From positions 1,351,154 through 1,415,153 of the forward strand of contig NZ_SOCE01000001.1 of the NCBI RefSeq assembly GCF_004365175.1: a DNA stretch of 64,000 nt, in the 5' to 3' direction. Origin of the DNA: Kribbella voronezhensis. GTDB lineage: Bacteria; Actinomycetota; Actinomycetes; Propionibacteriales; Kribbellaceae. Below the pieces are notes generated by a model, which did no database searches, was not told the origin of the DNA, and saw only the letters and a list, made by a program, of their open reading frames with translations. Positions within the stretch are counted from its first letter, which is position 1. Each line of letters begins with the position of its first letter. The translations under genes and the position numbers were made by a program. This document shows positions 41,831 to 50,986 of this stretch, piece after piece.

Positions 41831-43675
41831 ATGATCAGGTTCCAGCTCCTCGGCCCGATCGAGGTCACCCGGGGCGGTGAGCGCCTCGCCCTCGGCGGGT
41901 CCAAGATCCAGACCGTCCTGGCCACGCTGCTGCTGAGCCGTGACCAGGTGGTGTCGGACTCGACGGTCTCCGAGATGCTCTGGCGGGGCAAGCTGCCGAG
42001 CACCTCGAACGCACAGATCCAGACCTACGTGTCCCGGCTCCGCAACCAACTCGGCCCCCAGGTCGAGCTGGTCCGCCAGCGCGGCGGCTACCTGCTGCGT
42101 GCCCCGGGAGCGTGGGTGGACCTGGACGAGTTCCAGGCCCACGCCGCCACTGGACACGCAGCGCTAGCGGCCGGCCGGTACGCCGAGGCGGTGACCTCGC
42201 TGCGCTCGGCGCTGGCGCTGTGGCGGGGCCATGCCCTCGTCGGCGCCACCGAATACCTGGCCGCGATCGAGCAGCCCGGCCTCGACGAGGCCCGGCTGAC
42301 CGCCGGTGAGGCACTGATGACGGCAGAACTTGCCCGCGGCAACCATCACCGGGTGGTGTCCGAGCTGGCCGCGATGGTCAACCAGCACCCCTTCTCCGAA
42401 CGGGTCCGCGGCCTGTCGATGCTCGCGCTCTACCGCTGCGGCCGCCAGGCCGAGGCGCTGTCGACGTACGACGCCTGCCGCCGCCACCTGGCCGAGGAGC
42501 TCGGCATCGACCCGGGCGAAGAACTGAAGGAACTCCACCAGGCGATCCTGGAACAGGATGCCGACCTCACCGCCCCGCCAGTGGTCGAGGTCGTCACCCG
42601 GCCGACGCCGACAGCGCCGGCCCAGTTGCCGCCGGCACCCACCGACTTCACCGGCCGGACCGCGCTGGCCGACCGACTGGACGCAGTACTGCGTGCCGGT
42701 GGCGGCACCGCGGCCGTGGTCGGCCTGGCCGGAACCGGCAAGACCGCCCTGGCGCTGCACGTGGCCGACCGGATTCGCGACGAGTTCCCGGACGGACAGC
42801 TCTACCTCGACCTGGCCGGCAGTACGGCGGACCCGATGGAGCCGTCGACCGCCTTGGCCGAACTGCTGCACTCGCTCGGGGTGACCGAGGCCGAACTGCC
42901 GGCCGGACCGTCCGAACGGACCCAGCTCTTCAGGCATCTGGTGTCCGGGCGACGGCTGCTCGTAGTACTGGATGACGTGGCTGACGAGCACCAGGTTCGC
43001 TGGCTGTTGCCTGGTGGTGGGAAGAGCAGCGTGCTGCTCACGTCGCGGGCTCGGCTGGCCGCCCTGGAGGGCGCGAATCACCTTCGGTTGAACGGTTTCA
43101 GCACTGCCGAGGCTATGCGGTTGCTGGATTCACTGGCCGGGCCGCGACACGGGTCCGACTCCCCGGCCGCGGTCCGAAGGTTGCTCGCGGCAACTGGTCG
43201 CCTGCCGCTGGCGATCCGGGTGGTCGCCGCCCGGCTGGCCGCCAATCCGGACCTGACCGTGACCCAGGTGATCGGCCGGCTGACGTACGGCATGCAGCCG
43301 TTCGATCAGCTGCGGCTGGGCGATCTGGACGTCGGCGCCCGGATCGAAGCGAGCTACGACCAACTGCCACTGGCTCGGCGACGCGCCCTGCGGCTGATGG
43401 CGCTCGGGCTGACCGGGGAGTTCTCGGTCTGGCACACCGCAGTACTGCTGGATGCTCCGCTTGCCCAGGTGCACGACCTGCTGAACGCCTTGGCCGACCG
43501 AGGCCTGGCGGAGGTCAGTGGCAGTCGTGTCGGACAACTCGACCTGTACACGATGCACCCGTTGGTGCGCGCCTACGCCAGGGAACGCGCACTCACCGAG
43601 GAAGCGCCTCACGAACGCGGCGCCGCCCTGGAACGCATCCACCACAACCCGCACGCCTGGCAACCCGCGGCCTGA
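41831..43675 (+). CDS. AfsR-like SARP regulator (winged helix, BTAD, NB-ARC)
   Basis: 614 aa from the ATG at 41831; a GTG at 41822 is also possible. Residues 1-95 are the SARP winged helix (FQLLGPIEVTRGGERLALGG at 20 residues), about 100-245 the BTAD (SALALWRGHAL, EELGIDPGEELKELHQAIL), then NB-ARC with P-loop GLAGTGKTALA near 297, Walker B LLVVLDDV and the GLPLAI-like segment GRLPLAIRVVAARLA. It ends after the STAND helical part without TPR repeats, so it is shorter than full AfsR. It activates nearby genes by binding direct repeats such as those at 41524-41552. Confidence 0.88.
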   Translation: MIRFQLLGPIEVTRGGERLALGGSKIQTVLATLLLSRDQVVSDSTVSEMLWRGKLPSTSNAQIQTYVSRLRNQLGPQVELVRQRGGYLLRAPGAWVDLDEFQAHAATGHAALAAGRYAEAVTSLRSALALWRGHALVGATEYLAAIEQPGLDEARLTAGEALMTAELARGNHHRVVSELAAMVNQHPFSERVRGLSMLALYRCGRQAEALSTYDACRRHLAEELGIDPGEELKELHQAILEQDADLTAPPVVEVVTRPTPTAPAQLPPAPTDFTGRTALADRLDAVLRAGGGTAAVVGLAGTGKTALALHVADRIRDEFPDGQLYLDLAGSTADPMEPSTALAELLHSLGVTEAELPAGPSERTQLFRHLVSGRRLLVVLDDVADEHQVRWLLPGGGKSSVLLTSRARLAALEGANHLRLNGFSTAEAMRLLDSLAGPRHGSDSPAAVRRLLAATGRLPLAIRVVAARLAANPDLTVTQVIGRLTYGMQPFDQLRLGDLDVGARIEASYDQLPLARRRALRLMALGLTGEFSVWHTAVLLDAPLAQVHDLLNALADRGLAEVSGSRVGQLDLYTMHPLVRAYARERALTEEAPHERGAALERIHHNPHAWQPAA

Positions 43676-43704
43676 CCACTACCTCTGATTAGAAGTGGGA
43701 CTCC

Positions 43705-44802
43705 ATGACCACCTGGCTCGTCCGCCTTGATCCTCCCACCACCGCGACCGGGCCACGCGTAGCGGTCAAAGACGCGATCGACATCGCCGGCCTGCCAACC
43801 ACCGCGGCCTGCCCGGCAGTCGGCGACCACGCGAAGCCAGCTGTCGAGGACGCCCCAGTAGTCGCCCGCGCCCGCTCAGCCGGCGCCGCCATCGTCGGCA
43901 AGACAAACCAAACCGAGCTCTGCCGCCCACCCGACGGCGTCAACCCCTGGACCGGCACCCCACGCAACCCGCTCGACCGCACGTTGGTCCCCGGCGGCTC
44001 GTCAAGCGGCTCTGGCGTCGCGGTAGCCAAAGGCGAAGCCGACATAGCAATCTGCACCGACACCGGCGGCTCCGCCCGCCTCCCCGCCGCGTGCTGCGGA
44101 GTAGCCGGCCTGAAAACCACCACCGGCCGCCTTCCCCTCGACGGCGTCTTCCCCTTCGCCCCAACCATGGACACCATCGGCGCCATCGCCCCCGACGCCG
44201 CCGGCCTGATCCAAGCCATGCAACTCCTGGAACCAGGCTTCGCCGTCGCCCCGTACGACGGCCCCATCGCCCGCCTCCGCCTACCAGAGCTGACCATCGA
44301 CCCCACCATCGACCAAGCAATCGACGAAGCTCTGGCCAACTCCGGCCACGAAATCATCGACGTCCCCCTCACCGGCTGGCTCCGAGCCGGCGTCGCCGCA
44401 GGCCTCATCATCAACGCCGAGGGCTACGAGTCCCACCAACATCTCTTGGCCGACGGCCGAATGAGCGACCGAGTCCGAGACTGGATCACCCGAGGCAAAC
44501 ACCTGGACGCCTCAATGATCGCCGACGCCCGCACCCTAGGCCGCCACTTCCGCACCCAACTGGACACGTTGCTATCCCGGTATGGCGCCCTAGCCCTCCC
44601 CACCATGACCGCACCCCCACCCAAACTAGGCACCGAGTCCCACTTCGACTTCCCCGCCCTAACCTCCCCCCTCAACCTAACCGGCCACCCCGCCATAACC
44701 CTCCCCCTCCTCCCCACGGCCCCCATCCCCCCATCCCTCCAACTAATCGGCCCCCACAACTCCGAACCCCACCTCTTATCCCTAGCCGCCACCTTCAACT
44801 AA
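43705..44802 (+). CDS. Amidase signature family hydrolase
   Basis: 365 aa. Amidase-signature Ser-cisSer-Lys family: AVKDAID gives the catalytic Lys, GGSSSGSGVAVAKG the Gly/Ser-rich core, and TDTGGSARLPAACCGVAGLK the nucleophile segment. It is shorter than typical amidases (about 450-500 aa), with the C-terminal region reduced. The substrate is unknown. The 3' third is unusually C-rich on the coding strand compared with neighbours. Confidence 0.88.
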   Translation: MTTWLVRLDPPTTATGPRVAVKDAIDIAGLPTTAACPAVGDHAKPAVEDAPVVARARSAGAAIVGKTNQTELCRPPDGVNPWTGTPRNPLDRTLVPGGSSSGSGVAVAKGEADIAICTDTGGSARLPAACCGVAGLKTTTGRLPLDGVFPFAPTMDTIGAIAPDAAGLIQAMQLLEPGFAVAPYDGPIARLRLPELTIDPTIDQAIDEALANSGHEIIDVPLTGWLRAGVAAGLIINAEGYESHQHLLADGRMSDRVRDWITRGKHLDASMIADARTLGRHFRTQLDTLLSRYGALALPTMTAPPPKLGTESHFDFPALTSPLNLTGHPAITLPLLPTAPIPPSLQLIGPHNSEPHLLSLAATFN

Positions 44803-45133
44803 CCCCGCCCACGCATCTCCTACGTCGCCGCTCCCCACCCCCCAACTACGGCACTCCTCCGTCGCCCCTCCGCTGCCTCGCCCAACGACCGCAGCCAACC
44901 GAAACCCCCGGACCCGCGAGCGGTCGTGACCACCCCTCAATACAAGGGCGTTCACCGACTCCACGACGAATTGCGCCGATCAACCAATCTCCAAGACCCT
45001 TCGAAGATGGTGTAGATGTCTGTGGGCTGAGAGAGCCAGTGTGGAGATGCATGGGGTATGCACCTCGACCCGTGGCCTGCTGCTCATCGGCACTAGGTCG
45101 CCACAGGAGCGGCACCAGGTTCGACTGGTGTCG
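44803..45133. other. 331-bp intergenic region
   Basis: Nothing firm is present. The left part continues the C-rich composition of the amidase gene. Around 44960-45050 the GC content drops and several short frames occur without ribosome binding sites. No tRNA fold, terminal inverted repeat or transposase fragment was convincing. The region lies between two gene ends, so transcription stops from both sides are expected. Confidence 0.5.
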
Positions 45134-46414
45134 CTATCTGACTCCTCGATATGTGTTCGGCACGGTGTCGGCGGGTATGGCGGGGATCGGCAGTGGTCGG
45201 GCGGCGAGGAAGGCTTTCACCAGGTCCGCATAGGCGTCGGGACGCTCGTTGTAGGCCTGGTGTCCGGCATCGGGGAAGAGCACGACCCGGACGTCGGGCA
45301 GCCAGTGCGCGTACTTCGTAACCGGTGCCCAGGGCAAGTAGTCGCACATCGGCTTGATGACCAGCGTGGCCGCGTGCAGCCGGTTCCGGACGCTCGCAGG
45401 GAGCGGCGACGGGAGCGGGTCACCGTTGCTGACGGCGAGCGCGTTGTGCATGAAGTGGCCGACGCCGGCGATACCGAGCCGGTCGGTCAGCGTGCGGTCA
45501 CAGAGCAGGCCGGGCCTGGTCCGCGCGTAGATCTGCGCGAACCTCGCATCCAGCTCGGCGTCGCCGGCGACCTCGCGGGCGAGACGAGGATTCGCTGTGC
45601 CCAGTCCGTACAGGAACAGGTTGCGTGGACGCAGCAACTGGCCGTACAGGCGCATCCGATCGGCGACGGACATCAGTGCGGAGGGATCGCCGAGCTTCCC
45701 CGTGTTGTCAGACGTCGACGGCGCGTCGGGAGAACTCAGTACCAGCGCCGCGACCTGGTCCGGATACATGACGGCGAACCGCGTCACCAGTCGCGCGCCC
45801 CACGAATGCCCGAGCAGCGCCACCCGGGCAGCTCCGGTCATCGCCACCACTCGTTGCAGGTCAGCCACGGCACGCTGCTCGGTGTACCCCGACGGATCAC
45901 GCAGACGGCTAGAGCGTCCAGCGCCGAGCTGATCGTAGACGTAGACGTCCCGGTCCTGCGCCAGCCGCGCGAAGGCGGGAACGTCGTGCGCCATGTCGGC
46001 CACTCCCGGGCCGCCATGGACGACGATCAGCGGTGGCTGGCTCGGACGAGAAGCAGGCGTGCGGTGGACGGCCAGCTTCTCGCCAGGCCCGACGTCGATG
46101 AAGACAGTGCCCGGTACGACAGGCTGGGGAATCGGTTCGGCGTGCGGCCAGATCCAAGTCACAGACAGCGCCAGGGCGACACCACTGGTGCAAAAGCCAC
46201 GCAGCGGACGCGCGCGACGACCGCGGCCGAAAGCCCTGGCCAGTTCTGCGAGGGCCGGTACCGCGACGACCACCCCCAGTGCGGCCAACGGCCAGGCCCA
46301 CGAGCCACTGATCTTCGCCACGCCGATGACAGCTCCCGCAGCCGTCCCCGAAATCAGGACCCCGCCGAGCAGGACGGTCAGCGCTGCACGAGTCGGGACG
46401 ACGAGCGACCTCAT
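45134..46414 (-). CDS. Membrane-anchored alpha/beta-hydrolase (proline iminopeptidase-like)
   Basis: 426 aa from the ATG at 46414; a GTG at 46456 is also open. Residues 1-90 hold two to three membrane helices (ALTVLLGGVLISGTAAGAVI at 20 residues). The hydrolase then follows with HGGPG, GHSWG (nucleophile Ser), a catalytic Asp region and GHQAYNE (His). HGGPG plus GHSWGA is typical of prolyl iminopeptidase-like enzymes. The catalytic part should face outside. It is divergent from a multi-pass membrane protein, an arrangement repeated at 47601-49940. Confidence 0.85.
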   Translation of the reverse strand: MRSLVVPTRAALTVLLGGVLISGTAAGAVIGVAKISGSWAWPLAALGVVVAVPALAELARAFGRGRRARPLRGFCTSGVALALSVTWIWPHAEPIPQPVVPGTVFIDVGPGEKLAVHRTPASRPSQPPLIVVHGGPGVADMAHDVPAFARLAQDRDVYVYDQLGAGRSSRLRDPSGYTEQRAVADLQRVVAMTGAARVALLGHSWGARLVTRFAVMYPDQVAALVLSSPDAPSTSDNTGKLGDPSALMSVADRMRLYGQLLRPRNLFLYGLGTANPRLAREVAGDAELDARFAQIYARTRPGLLCDRTLTDRLGIAGVGHFMHNALAVSNGDPLPSPLPASVRNRLHAATLVIKPMCDYLPWAPVTKYAHWLPDVRVVLFPDAGHQAYNERPDAYADLVKAFLAARPLPIPAIPADTVPNTYRGVR

Positions 46415-46546
46415 ATGTCGTACTGGTCGGGTGCCGTCGGGAATCTGTCGGTCCACGGAACCACACCATCAGATGTGACGACCGGCCCGCCATCCCTCCA
46501 TCGGCAGATGGTGCGCGGCGGCACCGCGGCGGATCCTGAGCTGACC

Positions 46547-47518
46547 ATGACAGAGAAGGACGACCAGATCCCAGTCCACTTGCGGGACGCGCCCCTCCGA
46601 CGCACGCCTCGGGCGATGCCGGAGAACCTTCCGCCCTACTCCTTCTTCGCGGCGCTGCTCGCTGTCGCCTACGCGATCGCCCACGTGCTGTGGTCGCTGA
46701 CCGCTCCGCCTGCCTTCGTCCGCACCGAGTTCTTGTTCGGACCCGTCTGGCTCGCCGCGCTCCCGGCCACTCTCGCCACCGTGGGCTACTCATTCCTGCG
46801 AGCAGCCGCGACAAGCGTCCGGGTGCTCGCGGTGTGTGCCACCGGGCTGGGATGTGTTGCCCTGGGCGCTTACTGCATGCTGCTGTGGCCCGGTCTCGCG
46901 CAGCTCCTGACCGTGCCGTTCGGCGAGCCGATAAGCAGCACCGAGATCGGAGCGATCGTGCTCCGTGCGATCGGTACAGCGGCTGCGCTCGGTATCGCGA
47001 CCGCGATCGTCCCGGTCGCCCGGGCCCTCCGCCACGTCTGCGTGAACTGCGGTCGCAACCACGCGGCGCCCGACAACGAGGCGCTGCGCTGGGGCCGTAT
47101 CGGCGGGTACTTCGCGCTCGCCTCGTTCACCGTCCGGATGGTGCCGGCGGTCCACAGCTGGATCGTGGAAGGCGGCCTCGGCGATCCCGCCGGATTCCCG
47201 CTGTTCATCGCTTTGATGATCGCGGCGGGAACCCTGCTGCCGCTCGCGTTGATCAGCCCGTGGGGCCAGTACTGGCCGAAATGGCTCGGCCCGATCGCCG
47301 GGCGGCCCGTGCCGCGCTGGATGCTTCTCGGTCCCGGCTGGATGATGAGTGCCGGGCTCGGTGCGTACTTCGGGATCGGCGGTCTCACCGCCGTCGCGCT
47401 CGGCCGGACCGGCGGCGCCCTGGAGATCCTCGCCTACACCGGGTGGGGCGCCGGGCTCGCGGTGGCCTGCGCGTCGTACGCCCGCCGGACTCGACCCGTG
47501 TGCACCGATCACCGGTGA
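46547..47518 (+). CDS. Multi-pass membrane protein, paralogue 1 of 3
   Basis: 323 aa from the ATG at 46547 (46508 is also possible); upstream frame extension is only antisense to the hydrolase. It has about seven to eight hydrophobic helices. Landmarks are LRWGRIGGYFAL, PWGQYWPKWLGPIAGRPVPR and a C-terminal GWGAGLAVACASYARR. The same landmarks occur in the proteins at 48855 and 52503, so these are paralogues. The family is unknown to me. A CVNCGRNH segment sits in one loop. Confidence 0.75.
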   Translation: MTEKDDQIPVHLRDAPLRRTPRAMPENLPPYSFFAALLAVAYAIAHVLWSLTAPPAFVRTEFLFGPVWLAALPATLATVGYSFLRAAATSVRVLAVCATGLGCVALGAYCMLLWPGLAQLLTVPFGEPISSTEIGAIVLRAIGTAAALGIATAIVPVARALRHVCVNCGRNHAAPDNEALRWGRIGGYFALASFTVRMVPAVHSWIVEGGLGDPAGFPLFIALMIAAGTLLPLALISPWGQYWPKWLGPIAGRPVPRWMLLGPGWMMSAGLGAYFGIGGLTAVALGRTGGALEILAYTGWGAGLAVACASYARRTRPVCTDHR

Positions 47519-47600
47519 TCGCGCGCGCACGTCGCGCACTGCTCCCTTCGCGAGCCCGTCCGGCTGGACGCGGTGTACGTCGTTCCGCTGAACGACATGC

Positions 47601-48725
47601 TCACCTGCTGACCGTGATGCCGGCCGGCGGCCGGGCCTCGAACGCACCGTCGGACAAACCCCGCAACTGAAGGTCAAGGAACGCGCGAACGTAGCGGTGA
47701 ACCGCGTTGCCGGCCGGCACCGTGCCGATCTCGCGCTCAACCGCCGCGGCAGTCCGTGGGTACGCCTTCGCGATCTCCGCCAGGACGATCCCGTCGTCGG
47801 TCAGCCCGCATTCCGTGGTGCCGTCCATCGTGACAACTCGCCAGGCGCCGGGAACGGACGGTATCCGGGTGCTGCGCGGTGCGAGGACCAGCAACGGCGT
47901 GGAGGAGTCGCCGCGGGCACCGTCGGGAACCGCACCGATTGCCGCGATCGCCCGTACGCCGGGCATCGCCGTCAGAATCCTCGACGCACGGGTGCCGAGT
48001 CCCACCCAACCGACAAACCCGATCCGGCTCAGGTCCGCGACCCGCGCGACGTCCGCATCGACATCGGCCAGATGAGTGGCGACGTACCGGAGGTCGCGGG
48101 CCCGGTTGTCGTCGGCCACCGCGGCGGACACGTTCGTCGTGGCGTCCGCAGGTGAAACGACCCGGCGCGTCGGGAAGAGCTCGACAACCGCGCTGTCGTA
48201 CGAGTGATCGACCGACACCACGACGTACCCCTGGCCGGCCAGTTCCTCGGCGAGGCTCCTCCAGTCCGTGCGCCGTCGTCCAGGTCCCGCGGAGAGCAGG
48301 ACGACCGGATACCTCCCGTCCGCGATTGGCGCCCACTCGTGGCCATGGGTCCGGAACAGCCAGTTCACCTCGTCGGGGACGAGACCGAACTGCTTCTCCC
48401 GATCCGGCGCCCACTGCAGAACGCCCAGCTCGGTCGCGGCGTTGGACAGGTAGTAGTGCTCGAGCGACATCGATCCTGCAGTCGCCGGGTAGTGCACGTC
48501 GACCATCACGTGCCGGGGCTCCGCGGGCGCCCACGGATCGCGGCGGCTTTCGTCCGTCAGCAGCTTCCGCCGGGCTCCGACCTGGTGCGGCCCGTCGAGG
48601 TACGGGAGCGACGGGCTGAAGGTGTCGTGCCAGCCGCTCGTTCGGCCGTGCGCGGGCATCGCCAGCATCGTCGCCACGGCAAGACCGACAGCAGCGATCG
48701 TCGCGACCGCATGGTTCCTGAGCAT
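47601..48725 (-). CDS. Secreted PAF-acetylhydrolase/lipase-like protein lacking usual Ser
   Basis: 374 aa from the ATG at 48725; the long upstream frame crosses other genes. It has a signal-like N-terminus (ATIAAVGLAVATMLAMPAHG at 20 residues). The family pattern is seen in HVMVDVHYPA, RYPVVLLSAGPGR and VVVSVDHSYDSAVVELFP. The nucleophile elbow, normally GHSxG, reads GWVGLG, so the catalytic Ser appears replaced. It may be inactive or use another chemistry. It is divergent from a membrane protein at 48855. Confidence 0.75.
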   Translation of the reverse strand: MLRNHAVATIAAVGLAVATMLAMPAHGRTSGWHDTFSPSLPYLDGPHQVGARRKLLTDESRRDPWAPAEPRHVMVDVHYPATAGSMSLEHYYLSNAATELGVLQWAPDREKQFGLVPDEVNWLFRTHGHEWAPIADGRYPVVLLSAGPGRRRTDWRSLAEELAGQGYVVVSVDHSYDSAVVELFPTRRVVSPADATTNVSAAVADDNRARDLRYVATHLADVDADVARVADLSRIGFVGWVGLGTRASRILTAMPGVRAIAAIGAVPDGARGDSSTPLLVLAPRSTRIPSVPGAWRVVTMDGTTECGLTDDGIVLAEIAKAYPRTAAAVEREIGTVPAGNAVHRYVRAFLDLQLRGLSDGAFEARPPAGITVSR

Positions 48726-48854
48726 GGCACCATGATCGAACGCGATCGCTGGAGACCTCCGTCTGCCATCCGGCCGGGTTTCCGGTGTCTCCGGCCCGAA
48801 AGATCCCCCGGTCGGCACAGGTGCGCGTCGGTACGGCGCTGACATCCTCGGACC

Positions 48855-49940
48855 ATGAATTCTCGGTGGACCCGCCGGCCGGAGGGCTGGCGCTTGCGCT
48901 CGTGGCGTAGCTGGTCTGCGGTCGGCGCCTCGGCCTGGTCGGCGTTCGTGACCGCACTCGGGATCTATTGGTGGATGGGCGGAGCGGGCTTCCCGTTCGG
49001 CCGGAACGACGTCGTGGGACCGGACTACTCGTCGCTGCTGACCTGGCTGGAACCGCGCTCCGGCGGCGCTGCCATCACTCTGGCAGGTCTGGTCTGTCTC
49101 GTCGTGGCGGTCAGGCTCGACGCCGGAATCCCCCGGCACGGCGAGCGCACAGTGGTTCTTCCAGCCGGTGGGGCCATTGCCGTCGTGCTGGTCGGTGGCG
49201 TCCTCGACGCGCGGATGATCACGCTGCTGCCGCCGCTCGGAGTACTGATTCCGGTGCAGTGGCTCGACGCCGACTGGCCGACGATCTTCCGCGGGCTGGT
49301 GACCGTAGGTTCGGCTTTGTTCTTCCTCGCCACGGCGGCGTACGCCCGGCGGACCGCGCCGTCCGACACCAGCTCGCTGCGCAGGGAGGCCCGGCGGGCG
49401 CACCGATGGATCCGGGTCGGCCGCGTGGCGACCTACGTCGCGATGGTCTGTCCGCTGCCCTACGCGACGATCCGCCTCGCCTGGTCGCGCGGTTGGGCCT
49501 TCGGGGCGCCCGCGCCGTTTGTTGCCTCCCTGCTGCGGAATCAGCCGGAGAACGTCTACATCGAGCCCGTCCTGGCCGGGTTCGCGCTCGGTGGGGCGGT
49601 GCTGACCGGCGGCCTGTTGCGCCGCTGGGGCAGGGTCTTTCCCGGCTGGATGCCTGTGATCGGCCGGCGACAGGTGCCGATGTGGTTTCCCCTGACGCTG
49701 GGGGCCTCGGCCGCGATCGGGATCTTCACCTTCGGCCGCGGCCTGCTGACCGAACAGCTCGGGCTGCACATTCCCGGTGAGCTGGACAAGGTCCAGGCCT
49801 GGGGGCAGCCTCTGCGAGGCTGGGCCTACTGGGGTGCCGGAGGACTGGGGTGGCTGCTCTTCCCGGTCTGGGGAGTCGCCGTGGCGCTCGCACTGGTCGG
49901 CTACTACTACCGGTACCGCGACCGGCCCTCGGCGGGTTAG
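48855..49940 (+). CDS. Multi-pass membrane protein, paralogue 2 of 3
   Basis: 361 aa. About eight hydrophobic helices. Shared landmarks: HRWIRVGRVATYVAMVCPLPYA (family core), RRWGRVFPGWMPVIGRRQVP and a C-terminal GWAYWGAGGLGWLLFPVWGV. It matches the proteins at 46547 and 52503. The end is convergent with the response regulator; the two stop codons share bases (TTAG). Function is unknown; the repeated partnership with a hydrolase suggests a joint role. Confidence 0.78.
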   Translation: MNSRWTRRPEGWRLRSWRSWSAVGASAWSAFVTALGIYWWMGGAGFPFGRNDVVGPDYSSLLTWLEPRSGGAAITLAGLVCLVVAVRLDAGIPRHGERTVVLPAGGAIAVVLVGGVLDARMITLLPPLGVLIPVQWLDADWPTIFRGLVTVGSALFFLATAAYARRTAPSDTSSLRREARRAHRWIRVGRVATYVAMVCPLPYATIRLAWSRGWAFGAPAPFVASLLRNQPENVYIEPVLAGFALGGAVLTGGLLRRWGRVFPGWMPVIGRRQVPMWFPLTLGASAAIGIFTFGRGLLTEQLGLHIPGELDKVQAWGQPLRGWAYWGAGGLGWLLFPVWGVAVALALVGYYYRYRDRPSAG

Positions 49941-50611
49941 CGGCAGTCGCTGGGATCGGCGACGCCGTGCTCCCATGCCCAGGCCGCGATACCGACCCGG
50001 TTGCGCACCTCGAGCTTGGCCGCGATGTTGGCCAGGTGGGTCTTCACCGTCCCCGCGGAGATGAAGAGCTCGGACGCGATCTCGCTGTTGGTCTGCCCCT
50101 GCGCGACGTGCCGGGCGATCTCGGTCTCCCGAGCGCTCAGCACGTCCGCGCCGGATAGCCGGCCCGGGGCCGACCGCTGGTTCAGGTGGCTCAGCAGCCG
50201 GACGGTGATCTGTGGACTGATGAGCATGTCGCCGCTGGTCGCGGCCCGGATGCTCTCGATCAGCAGGGCGGGGCCGGACCGCTTGAGGAGGAAGCCGCAG
50301 GCGCCCAGCGAGAGCGCCGTGCGGACGTACTCGTCGATGTCGAAGGTGGTGACCACGATGATGCGGATGCCGGCCGTGCGGGGATCGCTCAGCAGCCGCT
50401 CGGTGACCTCCAGCCCGTCCATCCGCGGCATCCTGATGTCCATCAGCATGACGTCCGGGCACAGATGCCGTGCCACGTCGAGGGCCGCCGTACCGTCGGC
50501 TGCCTCGCCCGCCACCACCATGTCGGGCTGCGAGTCGACAATCATCCGGAAGGCACTGCGGATGTCGGCCTGGTCGTCGGCGACCAGCACCCGAATCTTG
50601 CCCTCAGCCAC
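49937..50611 (-). CDS. NarL/LuxR-type response regulator
   Basis: 224 aa. The receiver has DD at 12-13, phospho-acceptor D58 (VMLMDIRMP) and the conserved Lys in FLLKRSGP. The C-terminus is a LuxR HTH (LSARETEIARHVAQGQTNSE at 20 residues, then SAGTVKTHLANIAAKL). It is the probable partner of the histidine kinase at 51328, two genes upstream on the same strand. Targets may include the flanking membrane protein genes. Confidence 0.92.
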   Translation of the reverse strand: MAEGKIRVLVADDQADIRSAFRMIVDSQPDMVVAGEAADGTAALDVARHLCPDVMLMDIRMPRMDGLEVTERLLSDPRTAGIRIIVVTTFDIDEYVRTALSLGACGFLLKRSGPALLIESIRAATSGDMLISPQITVRLLSHLNQRSAPGRLSGADVLSARETEIARHVAQGQTNSEIASELFISAGTVKTHLANIAAKLEVRNRVGIAAWAWEHGVADPSDCR

Positions 50612-50674
50612 TGTCGGCGTCCCTCCGTTCGGCGCGGGCTGGACTCATGGAGAGACGGTAAAGCCTTCCACGCA

Positions 50675-50986
50675 TCAGAAGTTGAGCCAATAGGCGACGC
50701 GCAGCGGCAAACCCTGCGTTGCGATGCCGAACCAAAGCCAGCGCCATACCAGACAGCCTCTCCGGTGGCCCTTGATCAGCTGTACCAACAGGGAAAGGAC
50801 AACGAGCAGAGTCGTGCATCCCAGCAGGGCGAGACCGAGTAGCCCGTAGCCCGCCAGGAGCAGCGCGAAACCGGCCGCAACCCACAGCGCGCCACCGATG
50901 ACGGACGCCGGGCTGTACGGAGCATCGCGCGTTGTCCACGGCTGTTCCGCGGAAACTCCGCAGCGGCACCGGAGCGGCCCGCTCAT
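50675..50986 (-). CDS. Small membrane protein, 103 aa
   Basis: Two hydrophobic helices (about residues 27-70, with GGALWVAAGFALLLAGYGLL at 20 residues), an N-terminal CRCG and a basic C-terminal segment (KGHRRGCLVWRWLWFG). The start ATG overlaps the stop of the decayed methyltransferase frame (ATGA). It sits between the kinase and regulator genes of a two-component system. Function is unknown. Confidence 0.7.
   Translation of the reverse strand: MSGPLRCRCGVSAEQPWTTRDAPYSPASVIGGALWVAAGFALLLAGYGLLGLALLGCTTLLVVLSLLVQLIKGHRRGCLVWRWLWFGIATQGLPLRVAYWLNF

Noticed and set aside
44900..45130. Possible insertion sequence remnant or tRNA
   Set aside because: GC content drops and short frames appear, but no cloverleaf, terminal repeats or transposase motifs could be recognised.
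45041..46546. Long N-terminal extension of the membrane protein at 46547
   Set aside because: It is antisense to a well-supported hydrolase and contains no family features.
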